A DNA stretch of 64,000 nt from UBA8752 sp965657965 (GCA_965657965.1 CBFHQM010000001.1:248001-312000); one strand, 5' to 3'; positions 42,889 to 53,710 are shown, counted from the stretch's first letter. A program made the numbers and translations. The notes: generated by a model from the letters alone, not told the origin.

Positions 42889-45800
42889 ATGATTCCCTAT
42901 CGCCTCTTCCTAGGCCTGCTTTTTACCAGCCTCTACTTGCCCATGTCGGCTCGTCCGATGATGTCCTCCCCTGCTCCCGAGGGCTACGAAATTGAACTCG
43001 AAGTTGTCTCCGAAGACATCGGCCTCTTGGTCGGCGCACTCGGCATCACGGACATGACCGGATACAGTTGTACTCGGTTGTATGTGACCATGAACAATGC
43101 AGACGACTTTATGTCGTCCGTTTCTGGAGACGGTCTCAACCCCACCTATGTCAACACCACAACGGACTTTTACCACGCCGTGTTGGGTGCGGGAACGCCC
43201 AATGGAATCAACAGCTTGCTCTTCCCGGTCTATCCAGACCTCGCGTACGACACCTGGATTACGATTGGCATCGACGGCGCCCCTAACGCCATGATGGGCG
43301 AAGGCAACGTCAGTACCGTGCAGTCCACGGACAACCCCTGGCTAACCAACTTCGACCCCGGCGGAGGTATGCCCGGCGGAGACTTGGCCATCGACGACTT
43401 GATCGGCGGTGCTTGGTACGCTTTGAACGGAGACTCCAATGGCATTGCGGGCGATGACCTTCGCGTGCTGATTGGTCAGTTCACCACCACAGGTGAAATC
43501 AGTGGGCAAGTCTATTGTCAAGTCTTCATTAACGGAGACGGATCCACGGAATTCCGCGACACGTTCTTCTTTGGCGGCACCGAAATTGAAGGGTGTCTCG
43601 ACTTGGATGCTTGCAACTACAATGCCGAGGCCACAAGCGCAAACAACGATTTGTGCGAGTACCCACTCGACGTATGTGCTGAAGATTTTGTGGATTGCGA
43701 CTGCAATTGCGTGAACGATGCCGACGCGGACAACGTTTGTGACGAGAATGAAATTCCAGGTTGCAGCGACTTGACAGCCTGCAACTACAGTGCATTAGCC
43801 ACCGACGACGATGGCTCTTGTACCTATGCTGAAGACGGATACGACTGCGATGGTGGATGCTTAAATGACGCCGACCTCGACGGGATTTGCGATGCATTCG
43901 AGATTCCTGGATGTACAGAGGAGGCCGCTTGCAACTACAGCGAATTGGCAACAGACAATGACAGCTCATGCGAATTCCTCTCGTGCGCCGGTTGCACCGA
44001 CAATACAGCCTGCAACTACGACGACACGGCCACCATTGCCGATGGATCATGTGAATTCCCCGAAGCCGAATACGACTGCGCAGGCAACTGCCTTTCTGAT
44101 GTCGACGAAGACGGCGTCTGCGACGCCCTTGAAATTGCAGGCTGCACCGACTTGGACGCTTGCAACTACAGCGCCGAAGCCACTGACAACGATGGGTCTT
44201 GTGCGTTCGCTGAGGACGGATATGACTGCGACGGCAACTGTCTTTCGGATGGCGATGACGATGGCATTTGCGACGAGTTTGACCCTTGCGCCGACCCTGA
44301 CCTCACCCCCATTGTTCTTCCCGTTGTGCCTTCGACCTACATCGCAGAGGTGTCCCTTAACGGCCAGCCCGTGATTGGGATGACCGTGTTCGCTACGGCG
44401 AACGGAGAGACCGTGGGCGTGGACGAGGCCTTTGATTTTGAGGGCAATTCGTGGGTCAGCATGACCCTCTATGTTACGGCTGGAGACGACGTAGAATTTC
44501 AATTGTTCGACGCTACTGAATGTGAGTTGTACGACTTGGACTTGACCATCACGGTCACAGAAGAAGGAGAAGAGCTCTCCACATTCGACAACCCGGGCAG
44601 CTTGCCCTTTTTGGGAGACGATGCCGTCTTGGGCTGCACCGATGAAACGGCTTGCAACTTCAATACAGAAGCCAATGTGGACGACGCGTCCTGCACATAC
44701 CCAGACGCAGGGCTCGACTGCAACGGCAATTGCCTTGCTGACGCCGATTCAGACGGGATTTGCGACGAAGACGAGATCAACGGCTGTACCGATGTGGCGG
44801 CTTGCAACTATGACGTCACAGCCACAGACAACGACGGTTCTTGCGCATTCCCGCTCGACCTGTTTGGTTCTGAGTACGTGGATTGCGATGGAAACTGCAT
44901 CACAGATGAAAACGAAAACGGCCTTTGTGACGAAGAGGAAGTGCTCGGCTGTACGGATGTCGAAGCGTGCAACTACAACATGGATGCCAATACGGATGAC
45001 GCCTCTTGTACCTACCCCTTGGCCAGCTACCTCGACTGCGATGGGCTTTGTCTAAACGATGAAGACAACGATGGTCTTTGCGACGAAATCGAGGCGTGCT
45101 CGGATGCCGAGGCTTGCAACTACGACCCCTCGGCCATCGAAGTTGAAGCCGATTATTGCTTGATTATCGACACTGTTGCGGTCCATACAGCAGGAGACCT
45201 TGCTGGAATGACCACCTACAGGTACTATGTGAAATGTGCCAATGGCGCGGACTTCTTGAGTTCTGTGTCTGGCGACAGCACCAACCCTACCAGTGTAACC
45301 ACCACCACCAGCTTCTTCCAAGATGCGATTGGCAGTGCGACTCCGAACGCCATTTCCCCTGTATTGTTCCCAGACTTTCCGAACCTGCAGTACGATTCAT
45401 GGCTCACCATTGGTTTGGAGTCTGCACCAGACTTGTCTGCCGGTGAGGCGGTTGTGAGCACCATTCAAATGGCAGAAAATCCTTGGATCAGTGATTTCGA
45501 TCCCGGGCTAGGCAACCCAGGTGGCAACATCTCAATCAACGACCCCATTGGAGGAAGTTGGTTTGCCTTGAATGGCGATGCCAACGGCGTTGCAAGCAAC
45601 CATGACAACAACCAAGTATTGATTGCTCAGCTGACCACAGACGGTGCGGTTGAAGGTAATTTTTATGTCCAGGTCTTCGAAAACGGAGACGGAAGCAATG
45701 ACTTGCGCTTCAACTTCAACATTGGCGACGCGTGTGTGACTCCAGACGAAGATTGTGAATACCCAGAGGACCTCTACGGAGCCGACAACCTTGACTGTGA

Positions 45801-48800
45801 CGGAAATTGCTTGAGCGACACAGACTCCGATGGCGTTTGTGACGAAGACGAGGTCCTCGGATGTACCGACATCAGCGCTTGCAACTACAGCGACCTCGCC
45901 ACCGACGAGGATGGCTCCTGCGAATTCACAAGCTGCGCAGGGTGTACCGATTTGCTCGCTTGCAACTATGACGGTGGCGCCACCATCGACAACGGCTCTT
46001 GTACGTTTGCTGATGCTGGTTACGATTGCGACGGAAACTGTCTCGCCGATGCCGACGAAGATGGCGTTTGCGACCCATTCGAAGTCCAAGGCTGTACCGA
46101 CGTTACGGCGTGCAACTTTGACGAGAACGCCACCGACGAAGACAACTCTTGTACGTATGCCGATGCCGGATACGACTGCAGCGGAAACTGTCTCGCCGAT
46201 GCCGACGAAGACGGCGTTTGTGACCCCTTCGAAATTGAAGGATGTACTGACGCTACGGCGTGCAACTTTGACGAGAACGCCACCGACGACAACGGTTCTT
46301 GCGTCCTCGCCGAAGAGGGGTATGACTGCGACGGAAACTGCCTCGCCGACACCGATGGCGATGGCATCTGCGACCCCTTCGATTCTTGTAACGAGCCCAA
46401 TATGGATGTCGTGGTTCTCCCGGTCATCCCCAATACGCTGGTGGCCAACGTGACCCTCGACGGAATGCCCGTGTTTGGCTCAACCGTGATTGCCACAGCC
46501 AACGGACTGGTTGTTGGAACCGGAATCACCTTCGATTTTGAAGGCGCCTCCTATGTGAACATGAACATCTATCTCGAAGAAGGCCAAACGGTTGATCTTG
46601 ACCTCTTCGAACCCGCCGGATGCCTTCTCTACGACCTCGATTTTGACTTGATCGCGACCGAAGAGGGCGGAGAGCTGGGAACGTTCGAAACTCCTGCAAT
46701 TCTGCCTTACCTCTCAGCAGACGCTGTGGAAGGCTGTATGGACGAGACCGCTTGCAACTACAATGAAGAAGCAACGGTTCCCTCTACCTGTGTCTATCCA
46801 GAGCAGTTCTGTGGCGCCGATTACTACGACTGTGATTGTGAATGCCTTTCCGATGCTGACGGAGACGGAATTTGTGACGAGGCCGAGGTGCCCGGTTGCT
46901 ACGACGCACTGGCGTGCAACTTCAACGCCGATGCCACAGATGAGGACAACACCCTCTGTACCTATGCTGAAGACCTCCTCGATTGCGAAGGCAACTGCCT
47001 TGCAGACGCCGACGGAGATGGCATTTGTGACGCGCTAGAAGTCCCCGGTTGTACCGAAGAGGGCGCTTGCAACTACGATGCAAACGCGACCGATGACGAC
47101 GCATCCTGCCTGTTCCCAGAAGAGGGTTTTGATTGCGATGGCAACCCACTGGACCTCGACGATTGCGATCCAGATTGTATCAGCTTCGACCCTCCCATCT
47201 TGGACTACACTTTGGAGTGCCTCGAGGACCTCGAAGGCATCACATGCGAAAACCCAACCTCTGCGCTGAATGAGTGCACAGGAGAGACTTACGACGAAGT
47301 CGCTTGTGTGTCTACTCCATACACTCAGCCATATTCCACGGGTCCTGCCACCACAGCGTTCGGTATGGGTCCCGACGCCGCCATTCGAGTTTATGGACTC
47401 GAATTCGAAGGACTCGCAGAATCTGACTATTTCGTAGAGTCTGAAGAGGGATTGACCTTTACGCAATACGGAAACGGAGTTGCCACACTGACCGGTCACG
47501 TTGAAAACAACATCAACCCCAACCAGGGTTTTGAGGTCTTCTATGTGTTCCATGAGCGCGTAACGGGCGCAGAATGGGCGGACATGGGCCGCGGATTCAA
47601 GTACATCTACAGCTGTGAGAACCTGCCGTTCGATGAGTGGGACATGTACATGCTCAAGAGCGACCAAAGCTTCTTGAATGGAACCGGTGAATTTGAAGGC
47701 AGCAACTTGCGCCTGAACCACGCGCCAAGCAACGGCTACTTCGGGTTCCAAGTGGGACTGGGTGCCAATGACCACAACTGTGATTTCGGTCTCGGTGGTT
47801 GGTTTGGCTGGGAAGGCATCGTGAATGGCGTCGAAGTCAACGGCGCGCTCGGAGACGTGATTGTGGACCTTCAACTCGATGCGGTCACACCGGATCCGGA
47901 AGACCCATGCATCACCAACATCTACACTGTCTTTGACGACAGCTGTGGCGCGATCAATGTCACACAACAAATTTGCCGCCTCGACGAGACAGCGCCATTG
48001 TTTGACGATTGTCCTGCCGACATGGAGATCTCGTGTGAAGACGAGGTTCCAACGGCACCCATCCTCACTGCTACAGACAATTGCGACGACGAAGGAAGCC
48101 CCATTGTGGCTTATCTCGGAGAAATCGTGATTGACCAAACGTCCAGTGCTTGTTACACCTTGGAGCGCACTTGGTCCGCGACCGACTTGTTCGACAACGT
48201 GACCCTGTGTACCCAACTCATCCACGTTGTGGACGACACCGCTCCTGAAATCGACCTCACCCTTCCTGGCGACCTCGATGTTTCGGTATCGGCCATGTGT
48301 GAGGTGGACCTTTCCACAAACATGACGGGAATGGCCGTGGTGGATTACAGCGACAACTGCGCCTTTGCCTCGGGTGACTTGACTTTCGTTGATGTGGTCA
48401 CAGACAGCATTTCTTCCGGTTGCTATACCGTGGAGCGCCGCTGGAGTGTGACCGCTGCAGACAGCTGTGGAAACACGGCCACCGAAACGGGCATTCAGTT
48501 GATTCACGTGTTGGACCAGCAAGCTCCAGTGATCACGCTAAGCGAGACACAAACGGAAATTGCCTGCGACGATTGGTCATGCGACATCGACCAGTTGGTG
48601 GCGCTCGGCTACGCCAGCTGGACCGACAACTGTGGCATCGACACGGCCTTCATTGATTGCCAACCAGTTTCTGGTGGATGCGTGTTGCCTGTACCCACTT
48701 GGGACGTCGCCTACACGGTGGTGGACGCTTGCGGAAATACGGCGACCACCCACCAATTCATTGAGTTGATCGACACGGTGGCCCCGACCATCGACATCAC

Positions 48801-51800
48801 CTGCCCCGCGGACATTACCGTCCAGCTCGACGGCGATTGCAACGGCGAACTCGATCCAACCCAATCCGGGGAGGTGACCATCGTCAGCACAGACAACTGC
48901 GATGCAGCGCCCATCCTGTCGTACACCATTGAAGACAGCGAGCCAGACTACACCTGCGCCGACAGCGCTGGAACGTATGTCATCACGCGAACGTTCTTCG
49001 CGGTCTCCACTGACCACTGTGGCAATACAGCAGAAGCGAGTTGCACTCAAATCCTCACGGTCGAAGACGTGACAGCGCCTGTTGTGACTTTGCTCGAATG
49101 CCCGGCAGACATGTCTGTTGCGCTTGGCGAGGACTGCTCGGCCGACTTCTCTACAGATGCCCTCGGGATCCCCTCGATTGAAGCGGAAGACGGTTGCGAT
49201 ACAGCCCCTGCCACCTTCTTCGACTATTCAGATGGGCCAATCAGCCCACTTTGCGACGGTTCAGACGGAAGCGCAGACGGAAGCTTCAGCTTCGAGCGTA
49301 CCTACCAGGCCTGGTCTGTAGACGCTTGTGGCAATGTGAGCGATACGCTGTCTTGTGTGCAGACGATCACCGCTTTGGACGAGACCGCTCCAGTGTTCAA
49401 CAACTTCACGCCGTACACGTCGGTCTCTTGCGAATTGCTGTCGGATCCGCTGGATCCAACCCAGATTCCTTTGGAGGCGTTTGACAACTGCGATGGTGAG
49501 CTGACCCTGTCCATTGAGGCATGGCCATTGAGTGGCGCATGTCCCGGAAGTTGGATGCGGATTTGGACGGCAGAAGACGACTGTGGCAACACGACGCTGG
49601 CCGAACAATATGTTGCCCTTTATGATGAGGTGGCACCCGAGATTACTTGCCCTTCCGACACCTTGATGGTGATGGACCAGGACTTTGCCAACGACACCAC
49701 CACAGCGGTTCTCGGTTTGGCAACTGCGACCGACAATTGCTCCGACGCGTCCGACATCGACATCACATACGAGGACACCAACTTCATGGTGGACTGCGAT
49801 GGCGATGACAACTTGGCCGAAGGCACCATGACCTTTACCCGGACCTTCACTGCGGTGGACTTCTGCGACAATACAGCGTCCTGCAGTCAGTTGGTGACCC
49901 TGGTCGACAACTTGGGACCTTTGGTGAGCGTGGAAGATGCCACGGTGGCCTGCGTCGACTACGACCCTGCCGCTTCTTACGGTGAATTCACAGCAACGGA
50001 CAACTTTGATACCGATGTCGCGTGGAGTTGGTCTGAAGACAGCGTATACAACCAGACTTGCGTTGGCGCCTTCCTCGTCGACCGAACTTGGACCTTTGTG
50101 GACGACTGTGGAAATGAAACCACCGCCCAACAGACCCTCACCGTCTTTGACGATGTGGCGCCGGTTGTGTTGGCTGGAGACATGGCCATTTCCCTCTCAT
50201 GCGAAGAGTATGGAGACGAGATCGTGCCCGAAAACATCCTCATCGATGTGGAAGATGCTTGTGGCAGCGAGGTCACGGTGACCTTCTTCGACACGCCCTT
50301 CTCTGGAGGTTGTGTTCAGCCTGTGGGCATGTACATGCGGACCTACACTTTTGTGGACGATTGCGGAAACGCCAACATGTTTGAACAGTTCATTGAATTG
50401 TACGACGAAACACCACCTGTGGTCGACATGACCTGCCCAGAAGATGTGGTGGTCTCGTTGGATGCGAGCTGTGCCGCTGACCTCTCCGTGGACGCCCTTG
50501 GTTTGGCGACTGTGGTGGCCACCGACAATTGTGGCGGCGCTTCACCCGATGTGGAATTGACATGGGTCGACCACGACACCACGATCAGTTGCGCAGGAAG
50601 CTTCAGCTTTACGCGGACATTCACAGCCTTGGCCATCGACAACTGTGGCAACGAGACCATCGCCACGTGCGACCAGTCCATTGGAGCCGCAGACGTGACT
50701 GCGCCGACGTTTGTGGAAGACCTGCCTGCCGACGCGACCGCTGCATGCGATAACGTGCCTGCTGCAGCTGTGCTGACGGCAACTGACGCTTGTGACGACA
50801 ACACTGTGGTGGCCTTTACTGAGGTGCTCAGCGACGACGATGACTGCGCCAACAACTACACCTTGTTGCGCACATGGACGGTCACAGACGATTGTGGAAA
50901 CGAAGCCCAACACGAGCAAACGGTAACGGTTGTCGACGAAACAGCCCCTGAGTGGATCTCGGAATTGCCCTTAGACACCACGGTGTCTTGCGAGTCCGTG
51001 CCTGCTCCTGCGTCCTTGGAGGCAACCGACAACTGTGACGGTGCACTCGTGATCACCTTCAACGAAGGCGTGACCGAAGGTGATTGCGCACAAGGTCAAA
51101 CCTTGACGCGCACCTGGAGCACCACGGACTGTGCAGGAAACGCCCTGTCTCATGTTCAGGTGATCACGGTGGTGGACACAACTGCCCCAGTGATTGAAGG
51201 CGAATTGAGCATCGACATTCCTTGCACCGACTGGGGCACGGACACGCTGTATGCCTCGGTCTCGGACAACTGCGATGCCGACATTGCCCTTGTGCTCTTG
51301 TCAGAGGCAGAATTCAGTGGCTCTTGCGCTGGAAGCTACCTCCTGACTTATGTGGCCATGGACCAGTGTGGCAATGCCGACACACTCATTCAATCGGTGA
51401 ACCTCATCGATTCTGAAGCCCCGGTCTTCACCTTCGTTCCTCAGGACACTACCCTGTCTTGCGACAACGACTTTACGGTGGGGAGCCTCGGTGCCGCCGA
51501 AGCCGTCGACAACTGTACTTCAGAAGTTGAGATTGCGTACTCCGACAGCATCGTCTACTTCAACGATTGCAATGGAACGGCCGACGTTACCCGCACCTGG
51601 ACTGCAGAGGACGAGTGTGGAAACGTAAAGACCGTGCTCCAATTGATTACCCTGATCGACGAGACCGCTCCTGAGTTTGTTGAGGCTTTGCCCGGGGACA
51701 TGACCGTCGCTTGCGACAATGTGCCCTTGGCCGACATTCTAACGGCCATCGACAATTGCGATCCAGAAGTCACTTTGACCTACAGCGAAACGCAAGACGA

Positions 51801-53616
51801 CGACGACCTATGCCCAAGTGACTATGTGATCACTCGGACATGGAGCTTGACGGACTGCGCTGGAAACGAGAACAGCCACACCCAAGTCTTGACCGTTCTG
51901 GACACGGTGGCCCCCACGTTTACCGCGGGACCACTCGACACCACGGTGGCATGCAACGCTGTTCCAAGTCCTGCAGACATCATGACGCTGCAAGCCAACG
52001 ACAATTGCGACGCCGCACTGAGCTACGCTTATGTTGGTGAAGCGTTCGAAGGCGGAAGTTGTGCCGACGGTTACACCCTGACCAGAACGTGGTCTGCCAC
52101 GGACTGTTCCGGAAATTCAACCGAATGGATGCAGACCCTGACTGTGATCGACACAGTGGCCCCAAGCTTGGACATTGTCCTCGCCAACGGCAGCCTAGCA
52201 ACCGACACTACGGTGTCTTGCTTGGACGAGGTGCCTGCTCTTGAAGCCCTGGCTTTGGACGCATGCGATGCTGAACCTGCCCTGACGATGACCATCGATA
52301 CGGTTGGGCTCGACGGTTGCGGAAACGCCACCTTGATCCACCACTTCGTCGCGACAGACAACTGTGGCAATACAGCATCGACAGAAGTCACCATTACGGT
52401 GTCCGATGAAGCAGCGCCCACGTGGCTCGACGTTTGCGGAATCGAGAATGGTGGTACGGTAGAAGTCTGTGCCGAAGATCACTTAGGCGACGCGCTGTTG
52501 CCTTCTCTTGACGCTTGCGATGTCTCAGCCATCGACAATTGCGGCGGAGACGTGACCTTGGACATGACCACCACAGTAGTAGGCGCATATGCACCAAACG
52601 ACAGCGTGGACCAGTTCTGCACGACGGTCACCCCTGAGGCCTTCAATGTGGACGAGACGTGTAACGGCTACGAGACGCATGCCGTCCGGATGTTCAACTT
52701 CCTCGGAGGTGAGTTCTACTCTACCATTGGCGAAGGCCTGGTGAGCCAACTGCCCAACGGCGACTGGGTCATCGAGGAGACCGTATCGGACAATGCCAAT
52801 CCAAATGCCGGTTGGAACGTGACGTTCACCTTGACCGACGGCATGGACTTTGATTCATGGTCAAACCAAGACTTCCCAACCAGCTACAAGCAGGATTGTG
52901 AAGACCTCTTGGACGACCACGAAAACTGGGCCTACTGGTTCCTCTCAGAGGGAACACTGACCGGTTGGGGAGACTATGAAGGCAGCTTGCTGACTTGCAC
53001 TCACCAGCCAGCCAACCAGTTCTATCGCTTCCAAATTGGACTTGGTGCCAACAACATGAACAACCATTATGGTTACAGCGGTTGGTTCAACTACTCCGGA
53101 ACACACCAAAGCACCCCCGTTATGGGATCCGGTGACTTCTTCGGAGACCTTGACTGTGCCTTGCCCTACCAAATCGAGTATGACTACACGGCCACGGACT
53201 GCAGTGGAAACCAAGCTGAATTCGGCTACACAGTGGACGTGACTGGTGAAATCTGTGACCCGAACGGCATTGGTGCTGGACTGGTGGGGACAGGAAGCGC
53301 CGGTGGTGTAGATACGGAAGCCGAAACCGCGGAATTGGCGGAAGCGCGCGGACCGATTCAGGTCTCTCACGTGGCGCCAAACCCGACCCACGACTATGCC
53401 CGAATTGGATTCAATGTCTTGAAGCAGATGCGCCTCGAGGTGGAGATCTACAACGCCAATGGCGCCTACATCTCCACCCTATTCACGGGGAACGTGAATA
53501 AGGACCAGATGTACACCCTCGACATCCCCGCCTACTCCTTGGAAAGCGGTGTCTACCAAGTTCGGATGACCTCAAACGAAGTCAGCATTGTGAAGCAATT
53601 CATGGTGACCGAATAA
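42889..53616 (+). CDS. giant T9SS-exported multi-repeat surface protein (putative adhesin)
   Basis: A 3,575-residue secreted protein. Order: signal peptide (1-25); module A1 (about 31-233); Cys-rich block of 16 repeats of the type GCTDxxACNYxxxAT, with 13 acidic loops such as DADLDGICDAFE; inside it module B1 (about 471-580), module A2 (about 753-948) and module B2 (about 1172-1281); module C1 (about 1478-1664); about 18 HYR-like beta modules (about 1699-3225), each opening with a D-x-x-A-P motif; module C2 (about 3230-3420); and a type A T9SS sorting domain (3488-3575, VAPNPTHDYARIGF). A, B and C are each present twice with clear similarity. It is very acidic and probably binds calcium. A surface adhesin or matrix protein is inferred, and no catalytic motif is visible. 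Confidence 0.88.
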   Translation: MIPYRLFLGLLFTSLYLPMSARPMMSSPAPEGYEIELEVVSEDIGLLVGALGITDMTGYSCTRLYVTMNNADDFMSSVSGDGLNPTYVNTTTDFYHAVLGAGTPNGINSLLFPVYPDLAYDTWITIGIDGAPNAMMGEGNVSTVQSTDNPWLTNFDPGGGMPGGDLAIDDLIGGAWYALNGDSNGIAGDDLRVLIGQFTTTGEISGQVYCQVFINGDGSTEFRDTFFFGGTEIEGCLDLDACNYNAEATSANNDLCEYPLDVCAEDFVDCDCNCVNDADADNVCDENEIPGCSDLTACNYSALATDDDGSCTYAEDGYDCDGGCLNDADLDGICDAFEIPGCTEEAACNYSELATDNDSSCEFLSCAGCTDNTACNYDDTATIADGSCEFPEAEYDCAGNCLSDVDEDGVCDALEIAGCTDLDACNYSAEATDNDGSCAFAEDGYDCDGNCLSDGDDDGICDEFDPCADPDLTPIVLPVVPSTYIAEVSLNGQPVIGMTVFATANGETVGVDEAFDFEGNSWVSMTLYVTAGDDVEFQLFDATECELYDLDLTITVTEEGEELSTFDNPGSLPFLGDDAVLGCTDETACNFNTEANVDDASCTYPDAGLDCNGNCLADADSDGICDEDEINGCTDVAACNYDVTATDNDGSCAFPLDLFGSEYVDCDGNCITDENENGLCDEEEVLGCTDVEACNYNMDANTDDASCTYPLASYLDCDGLCLNDEDNDGLCDEIEACSDAEACNYDPSAIEVEADYCLIIDTVAVHTAGDLAGMTTYRYYVKCANGADFLSSVSGDSTNPTSVTTTTSFFQDAIGSATPNAISPVLFPDFPNLQYDSWLTIGLESAPDLSAGEAVVSTIQMAENPWISDFDPGLGNPGGNISINDPIGGSWFALNGDANGVASNHDNNQVLIAQLTTDGAVEGNFYVQVFENGDGSNDLRFNFNIGDACVTPDEDCEYPEDLYGADNLDCDGNCLSDTDSDGVCDEDEVLGCTDISACNYSDLATDEDGSCEFTSCAGCTDLLACNYDGGATIDNGSCTFADAGYDCDGNCLADADEDGVCDPFEVQGCTDVTACNFDENATDEDNSCTYADAGYDCSGNCLADADEDGVCDPFEIEGCTDATACNFDENATDDNGSCVLAEEGYDCDGNCLADTDGDGICDPFDSCNEPNMDVVVLPVIPNTLVANVTLDGMPVFGSTVIATANGLVVGTGITFDFEGASYVNMNIYLEEGQTVDLDLFEPAGCLLYDLDFDLIATEEGGELGTFETPAILPYLSADAVEGCMDETACNYNEEATVPSTCVYPEQFCGADYYDCDCECLSDADGDGICDEAEVPGCYDALACNFNADATDEDNTLCTYAEDLLDCEGNCLADADGDGICDALEVPGCTEEGACNYDANATDDDASCLFPEEGFDCDGNPLDLDDCDPDCISFDPPILDYTLECLEDLEGITCENPTSALNECTGETYDEVACVSTPYTQPYSTGPATTAFGMGPDAAIRVYGLEFEGLAESDYFVESEEGLTFTQYGNGVATLTGHVENNINPNQGFEVFYVFHERVTGAEWADMGRGFKYIYSCENLPFDEWDMYMLKSDQSFLNGTGEFEGSNLRLNHAPSNGYFGFQVGLGANDHNCDFGLGGWFGWEGIVNGVEVNGALGDVIVDLQLDAVTPDPEDPCITNIYTVFDDSCGAINVTQQICRLDETAPLFDDCPADMEISCEDEVPTAPILTATDNCDDEGSPIVAYLGEIVIDQTSSACYTLERTWSATDLFDNVTLCTQLIHVVDDTAPEIDLTLPGDLDVSVSAMCEVDLSTNMTGMAVVDYSDNCAFASGDLTFVDVVTDSISSGCYTVERRWSVTAADSCGNTATETGIQLIHVLDQQAPVITLSETQTEIACDDWSCDIDQLVALGYASWTDNCGIDTAFIDCQPVSGGCVLPVPTWDVAYTVVDACGNTATTHQFIELIDTVAPTIDITCPADITVQLDGDCNGELDPTQSGEVTIVSTDNCDAAPILSYTIEDSEPDYTCADSAGTYVITRTFFAVSTDHCGNTAEASCTQILTVEDVTAPVVTLLECPADMSVALGEDCSADFSTDALGIPSIEAEDGCDTAPATFFDYSDGPISPLCDGSDGSADGSFSFERTYQAWSVDACGNVSDTLSCVQTITALDETAPVFNNFTPYTSVSCELLSDPLDPTQIPLEAFDNCDGELTLSIEAWPLSGACPGSWMRIWTAEDDCGNTTLAEQYVALYDEVAPEITCPSDTLMVMDQDFANDTTTAVLGLATATDNCSDASDIDITYEDTNFMVDCDGDDNLAEGTMTFTRTFTAVDFCDNTASCSQLVTLVDNLGPLVSVEDATVACVDYDPAASYGEFTATDNFDTDVAWSWSEDSVYNQTCVGAFLVDRTWTFVDDCGNETTAQQTLTVFDDVAPVVLAGDMAISLSCEEYGDEIVPENILIDVEDACGSEVTVTFFDTPFSGGCVQPVGMYMRTYTFVDDCGNANMFEQFIELYDETPPVVDMTCPEDVVVSLDASCAADLSVDALGLATVVATDNCGGASPDVELTWVDHDTTISCAGSFSFTRTFTALAIDNCGNETIATCDQSIGAADVTAPTFVEDLPADATAACDNVPAAAVLTATDACDDNTVVAFTEVLSDDDDCANNYTLLRTWTVTDDCGNEAQHEQTVTVVDETAPEWISELPLDTTVSCESVPAPASLEATDNCDGALVITFNEGVTEGDCAQGQTLTRTWSTTDCAGNALSHVQVITVVDTTAPVIEGELSIDIPCTDWGTDTLYASVSDNCDADIALVLLSEAEFSGSCAGSYLLTYVAMDQCGNADTLIQSVNLIDSEAPVFTFVPQDTTLSCDNDFTVGSLGAAEAVDNCTSEVEIAYSDSIVYFNDCNGTADVTRTWTAEDECGNVKTVLQLITLIDETAPEFVEALPGDMTVACDNVPLADILTAIDNCDPEVTLTYSETQDDDDLCPSDYVITRTWSLTDCAGNENSHTQVLTVLDTVAPTFTAGPLDTTVACNAVPSPADIMTLQANDNCDAALSYAYVGEAFEGGSCADGYTLTRTWSATDCSGNSTEWMQTLTVIDTVAPSLDIVLANGSLATDTTVSCLDEVPALEALALDACDAEPALTMTIDTVGLDGCGNATLIHHFVATDNCGNTASTEVTITVSDEAAPTWLDVCGIENGGTVEVCAEDHLGDALLPSLDACDVSAIDNCGGDVTLDMTTTVVGAYAPNDSVDQFCTTVTPEAFNVDETCNGYETHAVRMFNFLGGEFYSTIGEGLVSQLPNGDWVIEETVSDNANPNAGWNVTFTLTDGMDFDSWSNQDFPTSYKQDCEDLLDDHENWAYWFLSEGTLTGWGDYEGSLLTCTHQPANQFYRFQIGLGANNMNNHYGYSGWFNYSGTHQSTPVMGSGDFFGDLDCALPYQIEYDYTATDCSGNQAEFGYTVDVTGEICDPNGIGAGLVGTGSAGGVDTEAETAELAEARGPIQVSHVAPNPTHDYARIGFNVLKQMRLEVEIYNANGAYISTLFTGNVNKDQMYTLDIPAYSLESGVYQVRMTSNEVSIVKQFMVTE
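43591..47170 (+). repeat. 16 Cys-rich CNY/CNF repeats with calcium-loop-like motifs (coding)
   Basis: Sixteen copies of a unit around GCTDxxACNYxxxAT..DGSC, most followed by YDCDGNC and an acidic loop DxDxDGxCDxxE. Thirteen such loops are readable, each with the D-x-D-x-D/N-G spacing of EF-hand or thrombospondin type 3 calcium sites. The array is interrupted by modules B1, A2 and B2. Similar CNY repeats are common in secreted proteins of marine bacteria as far as I know. Confidence 0.85.
46021..46320 (+). repeat. 150-base tandem duplication inside the giant gene
   Basis: Two adjacent 150-base units (46021-46170 and 46171-46320) encode the same 50-residue repeat. By eye, 107 of the first 120 bases are identical, far more than between other copies, so this is a fairly recent duplication. 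The third decade of each unit (tctcgccgat gccgacgaag) is identical. Confidence 0.8.
47983..52560 (+). repeat. about 18 tandem HYR-like beta modules (coding)
   Basis: Modules of about 75-95 residues, each opening with a variant of DETAPVF or DTVAPT. Most contain CPADM or DTTVSC, a TDNCD motif in the middle, and near the end a TRTWSATD motif followed by CGN. These are hallmarks of HYR (hyalin repeat) domains, an immunoglobulin-like fold used in adhesion. Length and cysteine number vary between modules. Confidence 0.83.
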
Positions 53617-53637
53617 ACCTTGCTTGCCATCTGAACG

Positions 53638-53670
53638 AAAAGCCCCCGCCACATGGGCGGGGGCTTTTTC
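53638..53670 (+). terminator. strong intrinsic terminator after the giant gene
   Basis: AAAAGCCCCCGCC-acatg-GGCGGGGGCTTTT is a perfect 13-base-pair stem (53638-53668) running into a T tract. It lies 22 bases after the stop and separates the giant gene from the next one. Confidence 0.92.
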
Positions 53671-53710
53671 CTTTCCCCTCAAGGACCTTACCTGTCACAT
53701 TTCTCTGGCC

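Noticed and set aside
43591..47170. CRISPR-like array
   Set aside because: The repeats are in-frame protein repeats with varied sequence and spacing, not short identical repeats with unique spacers.
47035..48522. 495-codon open frame on the minus strand inside the giant gene
   Set aside because: It is the antisense of Cys/Asp-rich repeat codons, has no signal or domain features, and the plus strand is clearly coding.
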